64,000 bases of DNA from Dichetophora obliterata (Eukaryota > Arthropoda > Insecta > Diptera > Sciomyzidae): assembly GCA_963920525.1 (NCBI GenBank), contig OY986438.1, forward strand, positions 94,524,557 through 94,588,556. The letters are read 5' to 3'. Shown one piece after another: positions 37,171 to 46,925 of the stretch (position 1 is its first letter; every line of letters starts with the position of its first letter). A program made the position numbers and the translations under genes. The notes under the pieces were generated by a model. The model worked only from the letters and a program-made list of their open reading frames with translations, made no database searches and was not told the origin of the DNA.

Positions 37171-38522
37171 CCCTGGATAACCAATGTTAGTCGTTTCGAC
37201 TAACACTGCTCACTTTTTTGCTTACAACTTTTCTTTCTCTCATCTGATCGTGTTCTCTATCCATATTGTAGTAACCAGAATAGTTGTTAAGCTGCCCTTA
37301 TTGTGTTCGGATGTGTCTGGCTTTTTAATTGGATGGTGTGAATCTTTTTATAAATGTAGTGTACGTCGAAGCGACCAACATTTTCCTTAACGTAACTTTT
37401 TATACCTCCACGCGTACTGCGTAAGTGGTATATTAACTTTGTCACTCCGTTCGTAACGCTAATAAGGAGACGTGGTAGGTATAGAAAAGTATATATATTT
37501 TTGATCAACATTATCTCCTGAATCGATTTAGCTATGTCTGTCTCTCCGTATGTCTGTCTGTCGGCACCATTAGAGCCACAATTTGTAAGCTATCGTAATG
37601 AAATCAAAAATATATGCTTATATTCAAAAACGAACATAAAATTCAGGAATGAGCAAAATCGGATGAAAACCACGCCTACCTCCCATAATAAGTGACTTTA
37701 TCAAAACGGTATCTCTTAAAATATATTAATATATTAAATATATTATTATTAATATATGAACTTGGAATTTTGCACATTAGCTTTGGAGTAAAATATTCAC
37801 CATATTTGAAATTTGTCAAAATTGGATGAAAACCACGCCCACCTTACAGACAAAGTTGCGTCATTATAATACAAAACCTTCGTAAATTCAACAAAATTAT
37901 GTTTTAAACTTGATAGTTTCCACATAAGCTTTGATAATAAGAATAAACTCTGAGTTCCAAATTTTATATATTTGGATAAAAACCACGCCCTATAAAAGTG
38001 GGGTCATCAAAATTATACAACATTGACATCGTATATACTAAAATACGAATGTGGGGGTATTTTTAATTCGATACAGTCGAAGTTAATTCCTTTGTTGTAG
38101 GAATAAAGTGTTTTGGTTATAAGTTTGTTATAGTGGTGCAACGAATTGTGTCTCTTGTGCCAAACAATTGATTTATACTTTTCTATTTTAATAATAATTA
38201 ATAATGCTTTATTCGTTTAATGATAGAAAAGCCTTTTAAGTTTTTTATATTTATTTACTATTTTTTTTTTCAATAATCTTATGTGATATATCTCGAACTG
38301 ATGAAATAAGTAGCTTATGAAAATATGTAAAAAAAAAACACAAAGACCAATATTAATGTTTTTTGATTTCTAGTAAAATATACATAGTTTTTCCATTTTC
38401 AACAGCTTTTAATGTATTTAATATACAAACAGCTCCTCTATAACGAGTTTTGGAGCGTGTTAGTCGAATCGACTAACTAACATTGGTTATAACGTATTAG
38501 AAATATGATTGGTTATCCAGGG
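37171..38522. mobile_element. piggyBac-type non-autonomous element (TTAA)
   Basis: Flanked by TTAA (37167-37170, 38523-38526). Ends CCCTGGATAACCAAT and its complement, with a further inverted AACATTGG/TTAGTCG block inside each end. 1352 bp with no transposase. It carries a copy of the GTCCGTCTG-type repeat (37395-38080). Inserted in the LINE. Confidence 0.85.
37395..38080. repeat. second copy of the GTCCGTCTG-type repeat
   Basis: Matches 19985-20390 in order and orientation and extends further with repeated GGATGAAAACCACGCC blocks (37660, 37825, 37975), which suggests internal tandem duplication. Confidence 0.7.
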
Positions 38523-39019
38523 TTAATAAGTATGGAAGTATCGCTATTGGTCTGAACTAGATTTTGGAATAAGAATTATTTTTGCAGACTTCCAGCTGAT
38601 CGGCAAAGTCGAAGTAGTTAGGATCGTGTTGAAGATATGTGTTACGTACTGCAAAACTTTTGGTAGCATTATTCTGAAAAATTTTGGTTGTATGCATCAA
38701 AGTCTGTCGCGCTAGAATTTACCTCATAAAAACTTTGTAAAACATCAGACTGATTAACGCAAACAATCTCGAAGTATCTTCCCGAACAAAAAACGGAGGA
38801 AAAAAATTGTCATAGTGATTTGACGTCACTTTCGGAATTGATAAATTGCAGAATTTTTCATTTAATGAATGAATTTCCCAATGAATTTCCCAAGAAAAAA
38901 AATAGCTATAAAAATGTTTAATAACAATTTTTGCACAAATATTCTCAGCCATTATATTGCAAACAATTTTTAATTTTTTTAATTATATATCAAAACTATT
39001 ATATATCAAAAATTTAAAA

Positions 39020-39400
39020 CTGGCGCGATTTTTTATAACAATTTTTAATTATACATATTTCAAAACCATTTTTGGTAGTTTTATACAAAAAAAGCGCCGC
39101 AAGCGATAAATTGTTATAGAAAATCGCGCGATTTTAATAACAATTTTTATTTTTTTTAATTATAGAAATTCCAAAACTATTTTCAGTAGCTTTATAGGGA
39201 AAAAGTGAAAGAAATAAAAAACCGCGCCGATTTTTAACAATATTTGCAAAAATATTTTCAACAATAATATTTTTATCAAATCTTCTAAAAGATTTATAGT
39301 TTACAATGTACTACTAAAAAACCTGCAACAGTTTAATTATAGATTAAAAATTTTTCATCTGCGGCGCTTTTTTCTGTCTAAAGCTACCGAAAAAAATTTT
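39020..39400. repeat. GCGCGATTTT / GCGCCGC repeat block, about 103-bp unit
   Basis: Two direct units (about 39024 and 39127) each run GCGCGATTTT.ATAACAATTTTTA, then TTCAAAAC.ATTTT.GTAG.TTTATA. Part of a unit recurs inverted at about 39360-39410 (GCGGCGCTTTTTTCTG, CCGAAAAAAATTTTGGAATT). It directly abuts the broken Mutator-like pseudogene. Confidence 0.6.
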
Positions 39401-40041
39401 GGAATTTCTATTATTGTTTTGGAGAGATTTGTTTTTGGAGAGATTTTACAAATACGTTGATTGAAACTCTCGTTGTTATTCTGTGTGAAACCTCCAAGAC
39501 ACCAATGCAAAAGTGCGTTCTTGCTCAAATCTTCGTGGATTGGCTTTATGGCTTCTGTAACACCTGATGGCACTGTAGCTGTGTTTGAATGAATCCAGTG
39601 TGTTTGCAGCTGCAGTTTTTTGCCATTCACGCCAAGAGTTCTCATCTCTCTGGCATTTGTCGTGCTGTGGTTTCTCGTTTGTCGAACAATAATGAAAGTA
39701 TGTTGCCCAAATTGTATTTTTAATTTTTTATCAAATTTTATCAATAAACGGTCAATATGTCGATCATTTTAAAAGTGAGTTTTCCTTTTCCAGAGAGACT
39801 TTTCTTTTTAATTGTTTTTGCCTGTTTTATTTTCGCTATCGACCACAGTTTTTTTTACTAATTTACGTTAACGAGTGCCCATTCTTTTCTGAACATAGTC
39901 CAAGTCCATAGTCCATAGTCCATACTGAAAGAATAGTCCAATGCATACTTTCTTATATATCGTGAAATCTTCACCATACAGTTTAGCATTTACCAAACCA
40001 CTGTAGGTTTTCGAGTCGCCATCTCCTATATAATTTTTATA

Positions 40042-40950
40042 TTGGATTGGGGAAAAAGCATTCGGCGTTTTTGAGTTCGCTTGATTTCAAAGTGTCATAA
40101 CATTGAAACGGTATGCTACCTCTGGGAACTCCTTTTTTTTCTCTTAACAGATAAGATACAAATCAGCTGATTATTTGTGATCATTTTGCTAGTATTGGTG
40201 CATCGTGTTAAGAAATATTGCAAAGCAAAGATGAGTGAAATTTCAGAAAAAATATGTCATATTTTATAATTTTACTACGATAAAGGGAAAAATGTGTCAC
40301 AGGCATGTGAAAAGATTTGTGAGGTTTATGGTGAAGGTACTCTATCCCAATCAACTGCCAGGAAATGGTTCGCTGGATTTCGTTCTGGAAATTTCGAAGT
40401 CAAATATGCTCCTCGCTTTGGTCGGCCCATTACCGAAAAAGTCGATGAAATAATGGATTCAGTTCAAGAAAACTATCATGTGAGCAGCCACGACATCGCT
40501 AAGGAACTGAAGATCGACTGCAAAGCAGTTTTAAGCCATTTGAAGAAAGTTGCTTTTAAAAAAAAGCTTGATGTTTGGGTGCCTCATGAACTTAGTGCAA
40601 AAAATGTAATGGACCGAATTTCTATCTGCGATTATTGAGCCGACAAAAACTTAAAGAATTTAACTGGAAAGTTTTGATGCATCCACCGTACAGTCCTGAC
40701 ATTACACCGTCAGATTATCATTTGTTCCGATCTCTTTAACACTCCCGTGCTGAGAAGAAAGTAACCTCAAAAGATGACTGCGAAAACCACCTACCACCTA
40801 TCGTTGAAAAGCCCGGAATTTTACAATAAAGGAATCATGGTCTTATCCCAAAAATGGCAGAAGGTAGTTGAAAAGAATGGACAGTATTTGGATTAATAAA
40901 ATCATTTTTTTAAAATAAAATTTTGTTTATTTTTACAAAAAAAAAACGCC
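40042..40950 (+). mobile_element. mariner element, internally deleted
   Basis: The left end TTGGATTGGGGAAAAAGCAT follows TA at 40040-40041. The right inverted repeat is recognisable only as aaaaaacgcc (to 40950); its outer 20 or so bases are gone, together with an estimated 25 codons of the interrupted pseudogene. About 0.9 kb remains, against 1.3 kb usual for the family. Confidence 0.85.
40231..40908 (+). pseudogene. mariner transposase, catalytic centre deleted
   Basis: It starts MSEISEKICHIL, then has an early TAA, and from 40274 reads YYDKGKNVSQACEKICEVYG, then LSQSTARKWFAGFRSGNFEV and GRP. This is the N-terminal HTH DNA-binding half of mariner transposase. It continues to HELSAKNVMDRISICD. 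It then jumps straight to RQKLKEFNWKVLMHPPYSPD and SDYHLF, the last catalytic Asp region. The intervening 120-130 codons holding the first two catalytic Asp residues are missing. Further stops follow (after HLFRSL), and the C-terminal WQKVVE-like region is only partly readable. It cannot encode an active enzyme. Confidence 0.88.
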
Positions 40951-41700
40951 TGTTGGACCAACATGATTTGTTTTGCAGTTTCCGCTGTTGACGTATTCTT
41001 CGTGCTATTCTTCGAATTCGCCTATTTACCCAAGTTTTGCGTTGGTGGCAGTAAGAACTTTTGACAAACACATCAAAAACCTTTCCCGTATAGTAGCCGA
41101 TCAATGAAGAGACACTGAATAGCGCAGTGGATCCACGTTTCTTCCACGTTCCGTCTCCTGATGCTGTTAATTCGTTGTTATATTCTACATTATTCGCTCT
41201 GCGAATAGTTACTTTTTGATAAAAAAAGACTCCGCTAAATCCATCAAACTAAGGCAAGCCAACACATCCATATAAGCCAAGGAGTATTACATGCATGAAG
41301 AAAACAAAACGATGATTTGTTTCATAATGTGATTGCTTTGAGTCTGTTTTCAGTCTTTTACTAGACGGAACATATCGAGGATCATTGCATTTTTCACATG
41401 CCACTTTAATTTTGAAGGCTTACCCTTCCGATTGCATGTGCGAAAAGACATTTCCCCATCACAATTTCTGCACTTCACTAAATAATAGAAATAGAAATAG
41501 TTGAAAACACTAAAAGGAGGATCCCTCTGTAATGTGTCTCCAAACCTTGCTCTACACTTTCTGTAGTACTCAGTTTAATTTTTTATGCGATGCGCTGGAC
41601 GCTTCCACATCGTTATTTTCTCGTTGTCGAATTTTAATTTTGTTCGGTCGACTCAAAATTTGACCAATTTTCTGCCGATTTTTTCTTGCATTTTTGCAAA

Positions 41701-42429
41701 TAAATAAATAACCACGTCACAAGACCGAAAAGAAATAAAAACGAAAAACTACGATACAATTTTAGCGCCTCTGTACGAAACCGCTCGGAAGAAAGTGTAC
41801 CTGGCAACTGATTCATACAAGATCTACCCTAAATATATAATATATACAACTTCAGTTTGCATACCTACAAATACACATAAAAGTATAACATAATTTGGAG
41901 ATTGCAAAAGGACTTGAAGCAGATTTTAGATAAGCGAGTCGTGCAGCTGCAAATCCTTATGATAATTCAACGTTGTCAGGCATGTATGTATAAAAATGGA
42001 GCATGAGGTCCACTCACTTGAAACGCTGTAATTTTGTTAGTTTAAGCACGATTTACTTGAAATTTTTTTAAAACAGTAAAGAAAACCGAAACTAAAAACC
42101 GCAAAATGAACGAAAAAAACTTAATTTTTAACTTTTATTTCAACCGATGCTTATACAAAACCGATGCCGATTAATCGGTCAAGCACTGATATAAAATTTG
42201 ATTTCGCTTATGTGGTTTCGCATATGTAGCTTCTTATGCCAAATTCCTTTTGAAAATTTTTTCTTTACGTTGCTTTTCGTGCATGCATTACCAGTTTTAT
42301 TGCCGATCGTGAGTTCCATTTTTTACAGTTTGCATATTGAGAAATTTTGTTTTATCATTTTTCAATAAAAGATAATGAAATACTCGTAACAATTGAAGTA
42401 TTGCTATTCGCAAATACAAATAAATTGCA
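41701..42429. other. spacer, nothing recognised
   Basis: AT-rich, no gene motif. One minus-strand open frame of 60 codons (41634-41816) overlaps the start of the Mutator-like pseudogene and is not called. Confidence 0.45.
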
Positions 42430-42962
42430 AATAGTGAATTCACAGTTTATACACTCAAAAATGTTTGTAGTTTTCAGCTTCGAATAGTATTCGTAGAATC
42501 GACATATATTAGCACATATTACGAATATTTCATTTGTATTCGTACAAAAACAAATGTATATTGTACGAATACATTTGTTACATTTACGAATGATCATAAT
42601 ATCTGATAACGAAAAAAATGTTCTGTCTGAGCTGGGATTTTAACCTCGGTTCTTTAGCTTACGGGCAACGCACTCCAACAGTAGACTACAGCCACTTTAC
42701 AATCATAGAGTTCCTTATAGTCTGTAGTTGTCGACAAACCAGGCTGAATGATTTTGGTCTTACATTTTTCAAACTCGTCTAATAATTCGTACGTTTTACT
42801 AATATTTCGTACGGTCAACCTACGAATGAATTTTTTCTACTAATATTATTTTTCATTCGTAAATAGTACGAAATCATTAGTAAATACTACGAATGTAATG
42901 AAAGAAATTACAAAGTTATTCGTACGAAAAATTTTCGAATATTATTATTTATGTATATGTAC
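42430..42962 (-). repeat. third copy of the tRNA-like/ATTCGTA repeat
   Basis: It shares CAAATGTATATTGTACGAA, the tRNA-like block (42620-42710, minus) and the CGAAAT.ATTAGTAAATACTACGAA block with copies at 541-1720 and 62340-62860. It is cut at 42962 by the hAT element and appears to resume at 45259 (ATATTTACGCAATCATACGAA). Confidence 0.6.
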
Positions 42963-43155
42963 TAGGGCTTTCAATCCTGAAATCCCGGGATCCAAAACAA
43001 ATTTCTAGTCCTGGAATCCCTGGATTAAAAACCCTAAATGCCGGGGTTTTATTCTCAAGAAAATGTAAAAATTTTGTACTACAAATGCTACTGCAATGTA
43101 AACGATGTTTTTTTATATTATCGAAATCACCCTGTTATTTTTTATCTCTCTATGT

Positions 43156-43782
43156 CCCCTTTCACATTGTTCAAGAATTGAATTCTATTTTTTTTTGTCA
43201 AGAATTGAATTGAATTGTATGTCATCTATGCTTGCTTTCTTAAAAACAAAAGCGATTGCATTAACAGCTTAAAATTATTCGTAAAATATTAATTATAATT
43301 CATAAGCGATGGAAATTTGCTTATTAATAATAAATATCGAAAATAATTCAACAAAATAACTTGTTTTCAAGTTTCAGTACATCAAACGCACGCCGATACA
43401 CAAAAAAGAAAATGAAGCAATCTGCAAAAAATGAGAAAAGCACAAAAGGAACACGAAAAGTTGACGGTACAGAGCATGGCAGAACTAGAGAAGGTATATG
43501 CATTTCGGAGAAGGTATATGCATTTCGGAGACTGCCGCAACTGTCAAAACGAAGTTGACAGCTCATATAAAATCTGAAAACGATGAGAATGCGATAAGAA
43601 AGCGAAAATAGGCAAGAATAGCAAAATGCTTGAGTTTGACAATTCTGGTTATGAGAAAAAGAGAGCAGTCTGAAATGCATATACCTTTACTAGTTGTACC
43701 ATGGTACAGAGACACCGGATTTGCGGCGAATTGCCTACAAACTATAAAAATTGAATTCAATTCTTGAACAATCTGAAAGGGG
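43156..43782. mobile_element. nested MITE, CCCCTTTCA.ATTGTTC ends
   Basis: Inverted ends CCCCTTTCACATTGTTCAAG and complement match at 29 of 30 bases, continuing into AATTGAATTC. Flanks tctatgt / tctatac are an imperfect duplication. It contains a smaller inverted-repeat element at 43491-43687. Confidence 0.65.
43491..43687. mobile_element. small MITE sharing a core with 58613-58793
   Basis: Ends AAGGTATATGCATTTC and complement; the left end is tandemly doubled (43491-43506, 43511-43526). The interior ACTGTCAAAACGAAGTTGA..TGAGTTTGACA matches the element at 58613-58793, whose ends are different. Confidence 0.6.
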
Positions 43783-45329
43783 TCTATACAATTTGAAAGT
43801 CTATGTTTTAGTGTGTTTTGGTTGTGATCTTCAAAGACTCTGTTTACTAGGTTGTTCAATTTTCATGGAATTTTGAAGATAGCAATAATTTTATTACCTT
43901 ACTATAGTCGTATTACTGTACTATAGTTGTTTTACTATAAAAGGAATATTTTATTCACATCATACTTTTTATTAACAGCTTACTAATTTATTTGAATAAG
44001 TTTTTCTTTTTAAATTGCTTTAACCCATTACCCACGGTAAATCATGCTTCTGCAGAATTGATAATATCTCAGGATTGGTAACAGCTAAGTGTTGAATTTT
44101 TCGATTGTTGTTTTAAGAAAGCATAGAGCTATAAATTTTTTTCGGAGTGTGTCAGGAAAATTGTCAAAGTCAGAAGTTTTTAAGTTTAAAAATATGAAAA
44201 TTTGTGTTATTATCATTTGTAAAAAATTTTATGTATTAAAAAAATTTAAAAGCTCTCTAAGCCAATTAACCAACTATACCCGCTATTGATAGAAAATTCC
44301 TGATATAAAACTGTGCTGTCGTTGCAGCAGAATTTGTGCCCATTTTGAACATATTATTGGGTTTTTTTTATACCCAACTCATATCTCGACTACGATGAAA
44401 GATACAAAGTTTAAATTTGATGTGGTAGTTCCTGTGATCAATGCAAGAAAGCACCTACATTTTTAAAAAATCGTACGAAGCGCTTGGAAACCGCGGTTAA
44501 TGGGTAAAAAATAAACATTTATGTTGTTTGTTTTGTTTAACTTGTTTACGTTTATATTTTTATGTTTATAATAAAGTGTAATATTATTTGATATTTTTAA
44601 ATATTTTTGGTTTTCATTCTTAAATAAATGTTAAACTTTTTTAAAACATAAAAAATTATAACTTTTTTATTAAATAATCTTACTAAATATTTAATTTATA
44701 TATTTTAAAATTTAGCAAGTATCGTTAATAAGGGACCGTAAAGGTTATGATTTTTATTTTAAAATCATCATTCCATAATCGTTATTTTCTAATATAATTT
44801 TTTTTCGATCTGGTCATAAAATATACAAGTATTTCCCCTAAAAATACAAAATGGAATTTCAGAATTCGACTTTTTCTTCCAGTTATTGTTTAATTTTTTT
44901 CCTTTATATTCTTCTATGTACATTACAACTGCTTTGTAACCCTTGTCTGTATTATTAATTATTATTTCGACTTTATGCTTTCTTATAAACTTTCGAGTGT
45001 TTTTGAATATTTTAAGTATGAATAAGGATTAAGTTTGGATTTATATTTAAAAAAAAATAATAATATGCAATTCTTTTCGGTAAAACGCAGAAATTAAAAG
45101 AAATAATTTTAACGGTCCCTGCTTTTAATACAGCTTAATGTCATTATTTTGAAATTGTAGCATTTGGGGATCCCGAAAAATCCCGCGATCCCGGTATCAT
45201 GAATTTTAAATCCCGAAATCCCGGGATTTACCAAAACACTTCGGGATTGAAAGCCCTAATATTTACGCAATCATACGAATAAACACACAATAACATTGTA
45301 GCACTATATAAAAACATATGCTTTTTGAA

Positions 45330-46100
45330 TTTATCGTTTTCGATGTCAATTTTTTTCGCAACTTAGTTAATTGCAAATACAATTTTAAGTCATCGTTAAT
45401 ATGGGGAATTTTGATATTTGCAATATTTTTATTTGCAAATAAGGCCGACGTATAAACGTAGTGTATGAATATTAATTGTTCTGAATTACTTGCGTTAATT
45501 CCTTACTATTCGGCCATTGAGGGAGAAAACATTTGTTTTGTATTCCATTTCATAGAACTAATTATGGCATGAATGAGCCCATATCTGGTTACAACATATA
45601 TAAACTACTTTTAAAAAAATTCCTTCAAAATTTTATAGAGTAAAAAAAAAATAGAAAATAAAATCAGGCAAGAAAAACCTTCAGAAAAACAGTATACAAA
45701 CTTTGTTATTTTTTAAAGTTAAATTTTGTTGTACTGTGTAATTTTGTTTTTTTTTTTTAATTTTAAAAGCTGATATAAACAGCTTAAGCTCAGATTTCAA
45801 CCCTCCTTGAAAGACATCAACATGTTTCGCAACATTTTCCTGACTAACACGACTCGCTAGCTATCAAACTATTCTCTACTTTTGCAGTAGCGTGTCCCAA
45901 ACAATAGATAACCAGTGGCAAAAAAAACTAAATCCAACTCATCGAATTAATCATTTAAGTCATAGCGTGGGTCAGTCAGCAAGCAAGTCGACCCTCAAAT
46001 TTGTTGCCAGCAAAACTAATCAAAATAAAAGCGTTGTCGATGACGATGACGCCAATTCATAAATTTGGCCAAAGCATCATTAATACTAGCTAAACATTCG
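45330..46100. other. AT-rich sequence before the large gene
   Basis: No repeat ends or coding frames were recognised. From about 45800 base composition becomes more balanced, as expected near a promoter. Confidence 0.45.
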
Positions 46101-46925
46101 CAGTTTTCTGCTGCTTCTTTTCTTCGTCTTGTGCTTCTAAGCATGTAAAGAACTTTCGTTCAGTTTTGTTGACATTTTCATTGTGCTGTGAACAGCAACG
46201 CAGATCGCAGCTCGTGGTTTTATTGTATTTTCTGCAATTTATTTTGTATCAATAGAATTTGATATAAAAAACGAATAGTAAAAGATTTCGTGTTTTTATT
46301 GGATCCGCGCAATTTTCACTAATTGTCGGCGTGATTCATTGAACCGTTCGTTGGCCCTTTGTTGCAAGAACGATAGCGTGGCATCGATTAGTCGCAAAAC
46401 GATCGAACACAACGAAACAAGTGCATCAATTCGCCGCTCGCGTTTAAATTTCAACCTTGAAGTTGCAAGTTTAAGTGTATTAAGTAATATGTGTTTTTTT
46501 TCTTAACGAAGCGTGTTACTGTTTCTAAAAACTTATTATTTATTAACGAGCACTAAACGAAGCATTCAACTGTGAGAAAATATTTCAACCATAAATTTGA
46601 AGGACTATTTCTTTGCATTATCTATTTTATTTCGTGATTGTGGTGAATTAAGTGTGCTGTGGTGAACTTGAAAAAATTACTCTAACAACGCTTTTTCGCT
46701 GGCCAGCGCATTCATCTCATTGCATTGCTGACGGTTGGAAGTGCCGATTAAGACGGTGGCGCTTAATTCGCTCCCCTTCCTATCATTTTAACGGCGTATT
46801 ACGAAATTCATTGTTAGCTAGAAGCTTGTGAGAGAAAAAAAGTGTCGATTACGCAAGCGAAAATTTTTTGTAATCAAAATTAACATATTATCGAAGTTAT
46901 AATTTCACGAAAAAAAACATCATTA
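46101..46925 (+). promoter_or_regulatory. probable promoter and 5' leader of the large gene
   Basis: Composition shifts to CG-containing, CAACG/ATCG-rich sequence unlike the surrounding AT-rich repeats and free of recognised transposons. An initiator-like TTCAGTT lies at about 46159. No TATA box at a convincing distance and no strong splice sites were identified, so the transcription start is not fixed. The leader runs directly to the ATG at 46926 (context tta ATG G). Confidence 0.35.

Larger units (their letters stand above)
35525..38950 (-). pseudogene. LINE reverse transcriptase, split by two transposons
   Basis: Minus-strand pieces in order: about 38760-38530 (THIFNTILTTSTLPISWKSA, KIILIPKS, then RPIAILPYLL); 37166-37000 (VFDIVLKNQINVFL, TEFQYGYRPNRSCVTALI); about 36990 (DHSKAFDCVNHRILC); about 36830-36654 ([20 protein letters not shown], then the catalytic YADDVQLY); and 35755-35525 (IDLENISNWALKNGLCLN, then LGITINKTLTWN). 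These are the palm motifs of a CR1/Jockey-group non-LTR RT. The first gap is the TTAA element 37171-38522; removing it joins LPYLL to K(V)FD. The second is the element 35759-36653; removing it with one AAT gives NIDLENIS. Other frameshifts exist. The endonuclease domain was not seen. Confidence 0.85.
39355..41700 (-). pseudogene. Mutator-like transposase-domain pseudogene, split
   Basis: Minus-strand pieces in family order: about 41700-41600 (lysine-rich start, SASHKK); about 41470-41290 (HMQS, then CEKCNDPRYVPSS and YETNHRFVF); 41170-41075 (NELTASGDGTWKKRG, then SLIGYYTGKVFDVFVKSSYC); and 41040-40955 in another frame (GEFEE, HEEYVNSGNC, NHVGPTG). After the mariner insertion come 40035-39960 (NYIGDGDSKTYSGL) and 39650-39400 (EAIKPIHEDLSKNALLHWCL, then GGFTQNNNESFNQ). 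These match, from memory, the insect PF20700-type Mutator-like proteins. Multiple stops and frameshifts make it inactive. The C-terminus is truncated after SKTIIEI, where sequence of the 39.0-39.4 kb repeat block takes over. Confidence 0.78.
42963..45258. mobile_element. hAT-type element, TAGGGCTTTCAATCC ends
   Basis: Flanked by an 8-bp duplication with one mismatch (atatgtac 42955-42962, atatttac 45259-45266). Ends TAGGGCTTTCAATCCTGA and complement TAGGGCTTTCAATCCCGA. Subterminal ATCCCGGGATTT repeats occur near both ends. No transposase frame was found in 2296 bp; part of the interior is a nested MITE. Confidence 0.85.
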
